Of a stretch of 64,000 nucleotides of DNA, positions 1-11,013 are shown piece by piece (position 1 is the first letter of the stretch; each line of letters begins with the position of its first letter). Below the pieces are notes generated by a model. It worked only from the letters and a program-made list of their open reading frames with translations. It was not told the DNA's origin and searched no databases. This DNA is from Gautieria morchelliformis (Eukaryota; Basidiomycota; Agaricomycetes; Gomphales; Gomphaceae): NCBI GenBank assembly GCA_015179125.1, contig WHVA01000236.1:1-64000 (forward strand), in the 5' to 3' direction. The position numbers and the translations under genes were made by a program.

Positions 1-296
1 CCGTGGTGCCGTGACCCCTCACTCACGCTCAGCTCGACCAAGAGCTGGCGCGCTTCCGGCCCCCTCCTCAGACTGAGGACCCGGCCGTTGAGGCCATGCT
101 CCGCAAGGACACTGGCCTCATCACCCAAGTGGATACCGCCGCTAGTGGTGAGGCTGACCAGCCTCACCCAATCACCACCGATGACGCGGAGGTGCCCCCG
201 GAGGAGTCACGCGCTCCACCGGCCCCATACGATGATGACATCATCGTATCGGCCACTCTAGAGGACTCCCTTATGGATGACCTCTATGAGTTGTAG
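1..296 (+). pseudogene. 3' end of gypsy post-pol ORF (second copy)
   Basis: The frame reading to the stop at 294-296 is nearly identical in protein to the C-terminus of the minus-strand ORF at 18883-19491, sharing the Pro/Asp-rich tail that ends in SLMDDLYE. It is therefore the end of the extra ORF that lies after pol in this Ty3/gypsy family, cut by the window edge. A TGA at 12-14 stands where the other copy has CGG (Arg), so this copy is broken. A polypurine tract and an LTR follow directly, which fixes the orientation. The function of the ORF is unknown. Confidence 0.75.
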
Positions 297-314
297 TTGA
301 CCCCTATAGTTGTC

Positions 315-329
315 TATAGAGGGGGAGGG
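315..329 (+). promoter_or_regulatory. Polypurine tract of gypsy 3' LTR
   Basis: A purine run with a core of agagggggaggg lies immediately before the TG that starts the LTR at 330. This is the expected plus-strand primer site of an LTR retrotransposon. The same arrangement is seen in reverse at 18847-18862 and again before the LTR at 58673. Confidence 0.75.
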
Positions 330-544
330 TGTAAATAACCTGTGTATCTACATGTACAATAGTTATTACATAATCCCAGTGGGCCCCTTAGGGACCCACT
401 GTATAGTTTATGCGTGGGAACCGGCCAGCGGTCCCCATCGCATCTTACTCTTACCTGTCACTACGTAGCATTCAGAATACCACTCATTGGTCAAGTTCTG
501 TAGTGCCCTTGTGATATAAGGTCCTAAGATCGACATCCTTTACA
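330..544 (+). repeat. Gypsy LTR, family L1 (215 bp)
   Basis: It starts TGTAAATAACC and ends CCTTTACA, so it has TG...CA ends. The same sequence is found in reverse at 18634-18846 and diverged at 58673-58866. It contains an imperfect hairpin (CAGTGGG paired with CCCACTG). It directly follows the polypurine tract, so it is the 3' LTR of the element whose last ORF begins the window. Confidence 0.85.
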
Positions 545-545
545 C

Positions 546-823
546 GGTCAGTTTGCACAAAAATTATCCCACGCCTGCGCCAAAGTCAAAAAATCCTGAT
601 CGTGCGGCATTGCATTTTGCACGCACGCGCGATTCACCGCAAACTGTTCCCCCGCGCGCTGGTGGTTTCTGGCACAGTCATGTGACCTTGCTGCCTCTTA
701 ATAACGATTTGCTGGCTTTTGTGCCCATGGAACTTTTTTTTTTTTGCCTAGTAAGATGGATGGGACCTTTAAAAATAATCCTATTCAGATTTTCTGGTCC
801 TAAATAAAATTCTGGTCATCGAA
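546..823 (+). repeat. Inverted repeat copy 1 (pairs with 13027-13294)
   Basis: This roughly 275-bp sequence, beginning at cggtcagtttgcac, occurs again as a reverse complement at 13027-13294 with scattered substitutions. Both copies share a T/A homopolymer run and the boundary near cctaaataaaattct. The two copies flank the region with the broken gag and the nested gypsy. The repeat is non-coding as far as can be seen; a non-autonomous transposon or an LTR remnant are both possible. Confidence 0.6.
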
Positions 824-880
824 ATACTTACACAACATGGGTGCATGTAGACGCATCACATGACCTCCGGAGTTCACCAC
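824..880 (+). repeat. Short direct repeat flanking gag fragment (copy 1)
   Basis: A segment starting gaaatacttacacaa and containing catgacctccggagttcac occurs here and again at about 2150-2208, on either side of the gypsy gag pseudogene at 895-2084. It is probably what remains of an LTR or of the sequence next to one. Too little is left to place its ends. Confidence 0.5.
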
Positions 881-894
881 ACTCATAGTTCAGA

Positions 895-2084
895 ATGCCA
901 AACACCCGTTCATACACCCATGCCAAAGGCAGCCACGTAACACCAACAACTGAAGCCCAGCATGCACGAGGTGCTTCGAGTATCCCAGAAAACCCCCCGT
1001 TCCATCACCGGTATTCCAACCCCCTGTCAGTTCAACCCGTACCCCAGTGCCAAGTTATTGGTGCTGTCCAAGAGCATGTCAGTGAAGTTCCTGAAGAACT
1101 GAGCGCTGAACCCCCCGAACCTAGTGACCCTGGCAATGGTGGTGGAGGTGGCGATGATTTTGATCCCGAAGTAGCAGACCCGAGACCTAATCCCAACCCA
1201 AATGCAGTGGCAAACAGCGAGGAACAGGTGGGGCAACTACTCACGGCTTTGGAAAGGCTCACCGACAATGGACTTGGTAGTGGAGATCGGAATGACTCCA
1301 AAGCAAAGCTCCAGGAACCCAACCAGTTCAATGGCTCAGACCTGAAGAAACTCTGAGGATTTTGTCTCCAGTGCACGTTGAATTTCCGTGCCAAACCCCA
1401 AGCATTCCGAGATGGTTCTACGAAAGTGAACTACGTTTTGTCCTTCCTCAAGGGAAAAGCTCTGGATTATTTTGAGCCCTACCTTGCAGATGACCCTGCC
1501 AACGAACCCATATGGGCTTCGGATTATACGGCATTCACAGAAGAACTCTATCTGAATTTCGGCCCCTACAATCAGGTTGCTGAGGCCAAAATTGAGCTCA
1601 AGAATCTGGTCATGAAGGACAACCACAAGGCAACCCGGTTTTTGTCGAATTCTACAGGCTTGCATCCATCCTCCAGTACAATGATTTGGCTTTGCATCAC
1701 CGAGCCTACCTGGCTTTGCCAAAGCAAATCAAAGATGAGATGGTGCACTTCGACAAACCCTGAACCCTTGACGACCTCTGAGACCTCGTTCAGAAAATTG
1801 ACCAGAGGTATTGGGAACGTTGCAGAGAACTCTCTTGTGAGACTCATTCTGCTCCCAAACCCGAGGCCAAGAATGACAGGTCAGCCAACCAAAACCGAGG
1901 CTCCCAGAACAACGACCAACAAAAAGGTCAAGGTTTAGGCAATTCTAATGCTAATGCTGGTAATAACCAAGGCAAAGGCAAGGATAAGCTGAAAGGGAAT
2001 AACCAGTCCAAGGGTCAGACAAAAGCCGAACCGGACAGACTCAGCAAGGACGGCAAACTCACGCCCGTGGAACACCAATATTAA
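895..2084 (+). pseudogene. Ty3/gypsy Gag, broken
   Basis: A retrotransposon Gag domain is recognisable: a QLNF-like segment, then KVNYVLSFLKGKALDYFEPYL, a W-x-DY-x-AF motif, and in a shifted frame FVEFYRLASILQYND and LALPKQIKDEM. The C-terminal part ends with the basic KLTPVE segment that precedes the zinc knuckle in this family; the knuckle and all of pol are missing. Breaks: a TGA at 1354-1356 where related Gags have Arg (KLR), a frameshift near 1640, and another stop near 1760. It is a 5' fragment of an element distinct from the one at 2252-12991. Confidence 0.75.
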
Positions 2085-2149
2085 GATTCAACCAGTATTC
2101 AGGCTGAGTTTTGTCGGAATTCTATTCGGCTTTCACCATAACTCAGCCT

Positions 2150-2208
2150 GGGAAATACTTACACAAGATGGGTGGTTGTAGATGCATCGCATGACCTCCG
2201 GAGTTCAC
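2150..2208 (+). repeat. Short direct repeat flanking gag fragment (copy 2)
   Basis: This is the second copy of the segment at 824-880, containing the same catgacctccggagttcac core. It sits just upstream of the LTR at 2252. Its position on the far side of the gag fragment fits a pair of degenerated LTR ends. Confidence 0.5.
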
Positions 2209-2251
2209 CGTAGCTCAGCCTGGGAAAGGGTGACTCATCCTGGGCAGTTGG

Positions 2252-2555
2252 TGTAAGACAGCTGTGCTGTCTAGTTGCGGATGATGCGTACACAAGCACC
2301 CACACACAGCTGCGGATTGTGGACAAGCATATCTTGTCCACATATCCTGTCCACATATCTTGTCCACATAGCTTATTCACATCATGTCCACAGTTCTTTA
2401 GAACCATACTATTCTTAGCTTTCATTGTTCTCTCAGGCTATAAGTAGTACAAGTTACCACCGAATAGATTATCTTTCCAGACCTCCCTCTCACTCGCACG
2501 GCTCTCTTCTAAGTTATACCCTTCGGGTACCACCCAGCCTGAACGATGCATTACA
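2252..2555 (+). repeat. G0 5' LTR
   Basis: It starts TGTAAGACAGC and ends GATGCATTACA. It contains direct repeats of ttgtccacatat and a TATA-like ctataagtag segment before the probable transcription start. It matches the LTR at 12689-12991 at most positions, which identifies both ends of the element. Confidence 0.9.
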
Positions 2556-2737
2556 TACTGGTGTGCCTCACCACGAGGAACTGCACCTCTGACAATGAAG
2601 ACCTATCAGTTATATTGGCTTCCCGACATCTCTCAAGGCTCTCTAACACAACGAGCCACTCACCTAATCCTTGGATAACACCATCTACCTCTCACAACAT
2701 TCCACGCCGATTGCATATTCCTATTCCTTCGACGATG

Positions 2738-4890
2738 TCTGCGCGTGCCACTCGATCAGTACAGGTAACTACCCAAGCTCAGAGTAGGCAACTGACGACG
2801 ATGGCAGCTACCAACACCGGACAGGCTGCTATGCCAGCACCAGGGACATCAAAAGCCCCTAAAACCTTTGATGGAAAGGATTCGGAATTAGGGGATTTCT
2901 TAGATCACTTCAAGACTTTAGCAGAGGCGGCAAAACTCACCGACTCGGACCATATTGCTCAGATAGGAAGGTATGCCACTAGGAAGCAGCACAACCTTTT
3001 CGAAGTCCTCGATGGGTACGACCCAGCCGACTGGGATGAGTTCAAGAAATCCTTGGCTGACCTGTACCCTAACGCCTTTAAGGCACACCGCTATACCCAC
3101 CAGTCCCTTGAAACGTTTACGGCTAAAGCGGTGTGTAGTGAGATAGCAGACGAAGATGAGTTGAATGATTATTACTGTGCATTCTTACCTATTGCACAGT
3201 GGCTCATCCCTCAAAATAAAATTTCAACTGAGGACCATGACTGACAGTTCTGGTTTGGTTTTCACCCCCGAATGAGAACTACTTTAAAACATCAGCTGCA
3301 GATCTTGAAGCCGAATCACGACATTTCCATACCTTACAACTACAAGGACATCCTCAAAGCCGCCAAATACATCTTCGATAACCAGGCTTTCGACCTGGAT
3401 CCACAGCCGCAAGCTGGATGAGGGCGCCAGTCCTGGGCGGACAAGATGGAGGATGAAGAGGGGGAGGAGGACAAGGGAGTGGAGACAGAGGAGGAGGAGG
3501 AGCAGAGGGTCAAGAAAGTGTGGTTTGGAAAAGGGGGAACGGACGCGAAGGAAAAGGGCAAGGAGTCAGCAGAATCACTGGACGACCTCATCAAGAAACT
3601 TACCTCGCTGCAAGTTCATGATGCCAACTATGCGGTCAATTACACGAAGCTGGTACTCTACTACACAACAGTGGCAGATCTTCTTGCGGCACCAGCGACG
3701 TTCCAAGCAGGAAAAGCGGCACCATACGCACCTCCTGGGCCAACGAGGCCATCGTACAACCTGCAAGCCAATGGCCCTTGGCTGTGTGCCTTTTGTAAAT
3801 GGCTCAGATGCGCTACAAGACAATGTGCGGTGGCTGCACAATATATCAGAGAGGGAAAAATTGTTCAAAGAGGGGACTGGTACTGTTGGCTGGACAACTC
3901 ACAAATTATGACGCATGAGAAGGGCATCAAATTCATGGTGCACACGGAGTTAGAGCACTGTCGAATCCCATCAGCGTTGATTCAAGAAGTCCCAGCCCAG
4001 CCAGCCATGTTTGTCGGTGCTGATGCCACCTCATTGGTAAAGAATGGGACGGAGAGTTTTGTGGTGGAAGTGGAGGAGGAGGGAAATGGGGTAAGGGAAG
4101 AGAGGGTGAGAGAGGAGCAACCGGTGCTGTTGGCGCCAACCAGTGCACAGGGAGCGGGAGGTCACAGGGCATTGGATTCTGCAACACAATATATATTCCA
4201 TTCCAAGATCGAAGAGTCCTGCTCACCAGAAGACATCTTTAATGCAGTACTTGAGACTCCTGTCACGCTACCCCTTCGACACATCGCCTCGAGTTGTCCA
4301 GACGTGAGACGACGGAAGGTTGACAATTTTAAGACGAGTAAAGTTTCAACCGCGGCCTTGTTTACGGAGCACACGGACGTCCTGCAAGTGGGAGACGACA
4401 TCACCATACCGTATCATTGTCCACCATGGGAGCTGGACATTCTGCTACAGGGGGCACACCAAGTCATAGGGGTGTTTGATACGGCCTCGTCACTGGTCAA
4501 CATACGGCATGGGCTGGTAAAGAAACTGGGACTTGCCATCAATCCAGATGTGCGGGTCAACATGACCATGGCGAACGGTGGGGGTGATTCGATGACAGGG
4601 GTGGTAGAGAACCTACAAATCACGATCAGTTCGATCACGATCCCCGTTCACGCACATGTGGTCGATGACAATGCACCTTACGATGTGCTTCTGGGACGGC
4701 CATTCCAGGTTATTGGGAAGATCAACACGATGAACACTGGTGAGATGCTCATTATCCATGATCCTCGGCACTCCCATCGTAGGATATACATACCTACTCG
4801 GCCCCATGCGACCCTGTGTCGACATAGCAGTCATTACCTAGGCCTTGCCACATTGCCGAAGCTTCCCACCTATGGCAGGTTGCTACCACC
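2738..4890 (+). pseudogene. G0 Gag-protease polyprotein, broken
   Basis: The likely start is the ATG at 2738 (MSARATRS), after the LTR and leader. The Gag part has KAPKTFDGKDSELGDFLDHF and the downstream WDEFKKSLADLYP region. A zinc-knuckle-like CAFC...RQC segment is degenerate. A retroviral-type aspartic protease follows: GVFDTASSLVNIRHGLV is the active-site region (DTA instead of the usual DTG/DSG), and APYDVLLGRPFQV is the second conserved block. In-frame TGA codons at 3242-3244 (where relatives have Arg) and 3419-3421 interrupt it. It runs into the copia insertion near 4890, so no RT follows. Confidence 0.8.
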
Positions 4891-4895
4891 TGTTC

Positions 4896-5591
4896 CTACA
4901 TTGCAAGCAAACTGTCAGGGGACACCCTGTTTTCCATTCCCAGTTCCGACTCCATTTCCGACTCCGCTTCCAGTTCCGATTCCATCTCCGCCTCCGCTTT
5001 CGGAAATGATCCTTGACCTTCTTTACCACCTCCTTTAGCCCAGCAATTTTCGATAGAATGTCCAGGCTTTTTGCAGTTACTGCATGTATGCGTCTTCTGC
5101 CCCTTTTGGTCCTTCTTGGTAGATGAACCAATAAACACTTGCTCTTCTTGCGGGAGTGTTTTCTTCTTGTCATACTGAGCCTTTAGTACCCTAATAATGT
5201 CATCAGGGATTAAGGGTCTCCCGCATTCTTCGAGCAAAGTGGTGAGGGCATTCATGACTGCCTCATAGGATGGTGGAGGTGATGCAAGGATTATGTCCAT
5301 GAATTCTTCTTCAGAAACTCTGGCTCCCATCTCATTAAGACGAGAATATAGGTCTTGGGCCTTGTCCAAATGGTCTCTCAAGTCTCCATCCTCAGGACAT
5401 CTCATACTGCGGAGTTGTCTCTGCAGGCTGGTGAGGACCATCTTGGGCTTTTTGGTCATTTCATTGACCAATGCATCCCAAGTCTCTTTTGCTATCTTTT
5501 GTTTCTGTAGCATCAGAGCTACTATGCCCAAGTAGGAAATGGATCGGTGCAGGATATGGATAAAGTGTCTTAAAATATATACCTCAGCCAT
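4896..5591 (-). pseudogene. Copia Gag C-terminal part with CCHC knuckle
   Basis: The protein has the Ty1/copia Gag (UBN2-like) pattern: KETWDALVNEM, a central DLRDHLDKAQDLYSRL helix, EEEFMDIILASPPPSYE, and a basic linker before CSNCKKPGHSIENC, a perfect CX2CX4HX4C zinc knuckle. The tail is a run of Glu/Met/Ser repeats and probably includes sequence past the true Gag end. The N-terminal part of the same Gag is probably the minus-strand piece at 10250-10575, separated by the pogo insertion. The first 30 residues of the frame do not look like Gag and may be transposon or junction sequence. Confidence 0.75.
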
Positions 5592-5922
5592 TTTAGGTCA
5601 GTTTTGTAGCTAGAGTTACAAGTTATACATAGTAGTTTATCCAGGCAAATTAATGAGTAACAGGAAGAAGAAGTCTAAGTGCTGGAAGCTGCCTAATGTG
5701 TTTCCAAGCATTGTTAACAACCCCATGAGCTCAAATGTGTGGGTTTAATTGCAAATTTTCACTCAATTACACTATACTCTTATAACATGGATTTCCTCCC
5801 ATGCTGGCAAAGCAAGGAGCTCTGGTTCTTGGTTTCTTCCGTCACGATCTCTTAGACAGCTTTGGCGTGACAACACGCTTTTGATCTCCGATTGAATCCA
5901 AACCTTCGACGTTTCGCTCCAC

Positions 5923-8900
5923 ATGTCAGTCGCGGAATGCCCGAAGTCGCCTGTTAAACAGGTGACTTTGGAGAAGGAGGAGCACATCCAAAAAGCCCTA
6001 CGGATGGTGAGGTCAGGTATCCAGGTCTCTCTGCATGGCGCTGCTCAAAATGCAACATTGCGTACTCGACCCTGGGAGATCGACTGCATGGATCGAAGCC
6101 TCACAAGCTGGCACACACTGAACAGCAGCACCTCAGTCCGGAGCAACAAAACATCCTGATGGCGTGGTGCAAGTACCAAGCTAATATGGCGATGCCACTC
6201 TCTTGTGCAGGGCTCTGGGAGAAGGTAAATGATATGGTAGGCCGAATCCCCAGTGACAGTTGGATACAGCGGTTCCTCAAAGCCCACGTGAAGGATATCG
6301 AAGTGGCCAGGTCCCGTGGTCTCGATCCAAAGCGTGCCCAGGCTTTCAACCCATCGACCGTAGCCGCACACTTCGCACTCCTTGGGAAAGTCCTTGATGC
6401 ATACAAGATCCCTGTGGGGAACATCTACAATTTCGACGAAAAGGGAATCCAGCTAGGTGGAGGTCGGAAGGGGCTCCAGCAACAATTTATATTTTCGAAA
6501 GGTGATCGGGATTGCTACGCACAAAAATCCGACTCGCTTGTTCTGGTCACCATAATGGAGGCCTGTCATGATTCGTTTATTGTGCGAATCTTCCCTCAAC
6601 ACACAGCGAATGACTTCCTCAACCAGCGAACGGCTTCCCGGCCCAGAAAATATCTTGCCAAAATATTTGTCACCATACTGCTTTCGCATTCGCTATTCAC
6701 ATCATTCCTGCCAGGACACCAGGTGTTGGGGCCCTCATCCATCATAGAACCCATCATCTGTTAAACTCCCACTCCATGACAGGCCCACATGCTCAGGATG
6801 TATTTGGATAGTGTCAGTTGCAGCCTCCGTGCAGGTTGGACTCAATGGGACTCGTACCACTGCAGGGCAGGACGAATTAGCTTCGCTGAAGTTTTCACTA
6901 CACAGTTGTCACAACCCATTCATTTCTTGTATCAAGCTATCCCTGTTTTCCCTTTCACCACTCTTCCATGTTCACTCGGCTTCGCTCCATTCACCCCTTG
7001 CTCAATTCACTATTCGCCACATTCGCCAAATGGCCATTCGCTACTTGCATCATTCACCAGTAGCCATGCCATCAAACACGATCAACATCCTTTACCTGGA
7101 TTGATGGTTCATCACTGGTCCTATCATGAATTGCAAGGAGGTGCAGGCTGTCATGACTCATTTATTTCTTGTACCCAGCTATCCCTGTTGTCCCTTTCAC
7201 CACTCTTCCATGTTCGCTCGTCTTCGCTCCATTCACTCCTCGCTCCATTCGCTATTCGCCACATTCGCCATATGACCATTTGCTACTCGCATCATTCACC
7301 AGCAGGCACGCCATCAAACAGGATCGACATCCTTTACCCAGGTTGATGGTTCATCACTGGTCCCATCATCTTCTCAACTCAACCCCCTTTGGGTGTTCCT
7401 ATGGCCAGAATGCATTCATGGGGCATCCTACCCGTAGGTCATGTGGGACCAACCCAGCAGACAAAGAGTCCATGCAGGGTGGTGTATATGCAGGTCCCAA
7501 GGTGTGTTTTCGTACATAGGGGCCTTCGCCCTCTTTCCTCTCCGTTGTTTCATGTTCACACCCCTCTTCCATCCTATTATATGTCTATTTCATCTATTAT
7601 GTATCCTGACTGCGCACCCCTATCCAATCCTGACTCCAGACGGCCCCTTTCCTATTCGCTAGCACCATATGAGCATTCGGTATAAGTAGTCTACATTCGC
7701 ATGTATATTCTCCAGTTTAATTATCATACGTCCATCTTGTGCAAACTTGACCTCGCTGTGACTATCGCCTTGAGCCTTCCCCTGTAGATTTCTATCTTCG
7801 ACCAGAAGAAGACTTAGGCATCACTGGTGAGTTCTCATACTTCATCTTTCTTACCTTAGCCTTTGAGTTATTTTCTATGCTGTCAGCGAAGGGCTCTGAA
7901 GGAGTGCCTTCGCCGGTGAAAGGATTGTTGCTACTTAGACAACCTTTCTGTGACACCTTGCATGTTACATCGTCAAGTGACACGGGCTATTTCGCTATGA
8001 CTGTAGATCAGGGCGAATTCCTTTCGAGTAACCCTCTTACTTCTTAACCCTTACCTCTTCGGTACTGTTTGCTGGGAGATTCGCTAGATCGCACACGCTA
8101 TTCGGGCATTCGCCACTAACATGCGATATTAATGCCCAAAATCCAATCTTGACAAGGCCGTTAGTGCCGATGGTAATGCAGTTCCACCTGGGTTTGTCTT
8201 GCCAAAAGGTGAGACTGGTGAATGGTGGAGCGTTCCTTGCGTTGGATGGTAAGTTCGCCTGTCTTCTATCTATACACTATTAATTTTTTTATATCCAGTG
8301 TTGCAACATCAGATGCAGGCTGGACAGATGATGTCCTGAGTCTTATGTGGTTCGAAAAGGTCTTTATTCCTCATGCTGTCAAGCACAACCCAAGCGGCTC
8401 CCCAATCCTTCTCATATCCAATGGCCATTCCTCTCACGAGACACCAGCTCTGAAATCACTTGCATACGACCATAACATCCTTCTCTATTCATTACCTCCA
8501 CACACCACTCATAAACTGCAGCCCCTTGACGTCGGTGTGTTCGGACCACTGCAAACCGGATGGGCCAAACACTGCCAACAACATGCCGCCACGCGCAATA
8601 CTGTCACACGTGCTAACGTTGTGTTCGAGTATATGCTTGTGCGTGAGAAGTATCTTACACCATGCCCTATCGAGTCAGCTTTCCATCGTTGTGGGATCTG
8701 GCCATTCAACCCAAATATATTTACCGACACTGACTTCGGACCAAGTCAGGCGTCCTCAATTCAAATGGGTGCACCTATGGGCCACCCTGAAGCTATGCCA
8801 TGGTCACCATTCAGTGCAGCCCTGACTGATCCCGATGACATGGACTGGGAGTCATCATCAGTATTGGAGTTTGTAGATATCGAAGGAACGGCTGGGCTTA

Positions 8901-9748
8901 GCGATCTTGCAGAACCATCAGGTCACTCCCCAGTCCGCCAACCACCGATTGACTTATTGGATGGCTCCCTGGCTCCCGAATTCCCTCTTCCTATATGTCG
9001 CACACATGTGTCACGGCCCCTTCATGAACCCTTGATCGCTGTTACACCACCAACGATTAGGGGTATGGACAGCCATGAAACCTCGGTCAGTCAGGCTCCT
9101 ACGCATAGATACAGCACTCGGAGCCATGTCGGGCGGCTCACCCACAGCCCGTTCCTGACTATATCTCGCTCTGGATCCAATTCCTCACTCACCTCCTCTT
9201 TGAATGGCAGCCTCTCTTCACGTGCTCTCCAGAATGAGAACGAGACTCTTTGACGCAAGGTTAATGACCTTACAACAATGTATCAGAACGTGTGCAAAGC
9301 CCTCGACACCGAGCGAGTGCATCGTGAAATGGTTCAAGCCCAGCATCATGCGGCTGAAGCACACTGTACATTGCGTGCTATGGAAGTACGGGACTTGCGT
9401 CAGCAGCTCCATAACAAGTCTAAAAGTGGCAAGCGGCGCACATTGAATACGCAGGCATGGCTGCTTACTGCACATGAGGCTAAAGCACAATTTGAGGACC
9501 AGGAACGTACTCGGCTTGGGAAGCTTGCCACCGATACCAGTAAACGTGAACAAAAGGAACTCGAGGATTGGACTCATGACCTCCAGCAGGCACATAACGC
9601 CGTCCTCAAAGTCTTCGACACTTTGGGGTCATATAAACGCAAAGATGAGTTACTCGATATTGCTGCCGCCCTTGCCCTTGATCAAAAGGGTACCATCGCC
9701 GAACTCACTGCTCCATCAAAGCCCACCTTCAGGGCCACCCTCATTTAG
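5923..9748 (+). pseudogene. Pogo-like DDE transposase, interrupted
   Basis: The order of parts is: a psq-type helix-turn-helix (EEHIQKALRMVRSG, then a frameshift near 6055), a CENP-B-type HTH segment around 6150-6300 (SWIQRFLKAH), and the first catalytic Asp in YNFDEKGIQLGG. At 6563 a solo LTR interrupts the gene; it resumes at 8155 (VSADGNAVPPGFVLPKG). A 50-bp GT-AG intron at 8249-8298 is visible. The second catalytic position reads ISNGHSSH, with Asn where Asp is normal; the third is in LQPLDVGVFGPLQ. After a TGA at 9251-9253 the same frame continues as a coiled-coil tail (9278-9748). It is an inactive copy, from frameshift, insertion, stop and lost Asp. Confidence 0.8.
6564..8154 (-). repeat. 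Solo LTR family S, copy A, with 5-bp target duplication
   Basis: It starts TGTCATGATTCG and ends CAATCTTGACA, and is flanked on both sides by AGGCC (6559-6563 and 8155-8159), a perfect 5-bp duplication. Read on the minus strand it matches the LTR-like copies at 16204 and 56476. One end has been enlarged by tandem duplication: blocks beginning near 6907 and 7149 repeat a roughly 243-bp subterminal unit. No protein domain lies inside. TG...CA ends and a 5-bp duplication indicate a solo LTR. Confidence 0.85.
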
Positions 9749-10249
9749 CGGAGAACCCCAGGTTTGCTGGTCTTTACCAGATGACTTGTCAGGGGCGCAA
9801 GCAGACCATTCAAGACATGAATACGGAGGCAACACCAGTTGCTGGTCCTTCAAATGATTCACAGCTGATGCAGCCTCTATTGCTACCTCAAGCCACCACT
9901 CCTTCATATCTGCCCATTCCTTCTAATCCTGATACATCAGTACACATCCATGCTTTAATTGACCCATTATTACTTTAGCATCTAGTTAATTGATCAATGG
10001 AGCAACTTGTGTTTCTTGGGGAAAAAAAAAAAACAGACCCCCGCCACCTCGGCAGACCTCTTGAATATTAGGGTTTAGTGTGACAATTTACAAACAATTG
10101 TGACGATCCTTGGCCAGCATGCTGGTTCAAAGCCTCACTCGCAGCTTCTATCCTGCTGGCTCAATCACTTTGCTCAAATTATTTCTGAAAACTATAGAGC
10201 TGTATTGACTACTAACTTCTCTTTGATAACCCTTCTGCCGGATTCACAG
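9749..10249. other. Pogo 3' flank, no gene seen
   Basis: This stretch contains short open frames without recognisable domains and a poly-A run at about 10022-10033. It probably holds the 3' untranslated region and right end of the pogo transposon. Confidence 0.4.
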
Positions 10250-10575
10250 AAGTGGCAGCAAAGACCAGTATCAAGGTTTTATTGACTTTGGTCCATATCT
10301 CGCTGGAGCATAGTAGTGACTCTGACACTGAGATGATAATTTGGGTCTTGGCTTGTCCTTCTCTAGCAAGATATCCCTCCAGCTTCTCCTCAGCTTCTGT
10401 AGGAATATGGCCTGGGGGCATGACTGGAGGATCAGGAGGTCGAGTGACTCTCCCTTCTACATGCTTGAGTAGATTTTTGGACTGGAAATAGCTGACGAGA
10501 GTGGCTCACCACAATGGCCAATTACTTCCATCTGTAGCAAGCTTCTCAACACCCAAAAGCTTCTGTGAAGTGTCT
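10250..10575 (-). pseudogene. Copia Gag N-terminal part
   Basis: On the minus strand the frame reads KLATDGSNWPLW, then YFQSKNLLKHVEGRVTRPPDPP and EAEEKLEGYLAREGQAKTQI, ending SVSESLL. This is the N-terminal Gag pattern of fungal Ty1/copia elements (tryptophan, short basic linker, then a helix before the UBN2 region). A TGA follows the second Trp. It lies just inside the LTR at 10591-11013, so it is the start of the copia polyprotein whose Gag C-terminus is at 4896-5591. Confidence 0.7.
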
Positions 10576-10590
10576 CCGGGCCCATAACCC

Positions 10591-11013
10591 TGTAGAGGAC
10601 AGGAATTATAGGTAGGTTCAGACTTGATACTCAAAAGAATGGACTAGAAATCAATTCACTACAGGATTTCTGGGTCAACAAATCGAAGGAAAATAAGACT
10701 AATTTACTTGCCTCTCTCAGTGAATTTAGTGGTCACTGAGAGAGGGGGGAAATGTGTCTTACTGTGCATATACTACCACCCGGCCCTTTAGCGCCCATGG
10801 CAGCGTGCGTCGAAATGATTACTTAAGGGTGCCGGTGGTGAAAAGAAGAAAAACAAATCGAAATAGAACTACAAATCTTTGATAGAAAATTTCGGAAAAA
10901 TTCTGAAAAATAAAGTGATCATAGTAGAAAAATCTGAGAAGAAATTGGAAGGAAATACGAGGGTGGAATATATTTGGCTTGATTTTGGTGCAGGAGCATA
11001 AATGCACCCAACA
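10591..11013 (-). repeat. Copia LTR, family C1 (5' LTR)
   Basis: Plus-strand ends are TGTAGAGGAC and GCACCCAACA, so on the minus strand it reads TGTTGGGTGC...CTACA. It shares long similarity with the LTR at 30148-30702, including the palindromic CCTCTCTCAGTGA / TCACTGAGAGAGG block. The neighbouring sequence at 10577-10590 gives the primer-binding site GGTTATGGGCCC on the minus strand. Confidence 0.8.

Larger units (their letters stand above)
5592..10250 (+). mobile_element. Pogo/CENP-B type DNA transposon (approximate limits)
   Basis: Copia Gag coding ends on one side near 5590 and resumes on the other near 10250, bracketing a pogo-like transposase gene at 5923-9748. I could not find convincing terminal inverted repeats or the expected TA duplication, so the limits are set by where the host copia sequence stops and may be off by 100 bp or more. 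The stretch 5592-5922 shows no gene and is presumably 5' untranslated or terminal sequence. Confidence 0.5.
4890..11013 (-). mobile_element. Copia 5' portion inserted in G0, minus strand
   Basis: On the minus strand it reads LTR (11013 down to 10591), a primer-binding site GGTTATGGGCCC next to it, the Gag N-terminus (to about 10250), then, after an inserted pogo transposon, the Gag C-terminus with zinc knuckle (5591-4896). Copia protease, integrase and RT are absent, so the 3' part has been lost together with the G0 reverse transcriptase. The left boundary near 4890 is approximate. Confidence 0.65.

Noticed and set aside
6789-7685. Plus-strand ORFs of 97-185 residues as genes
   Set aside because: They lie wholly inside the family-S LTR copy A, overlap in several frames, and repeat each other through the tandem block.
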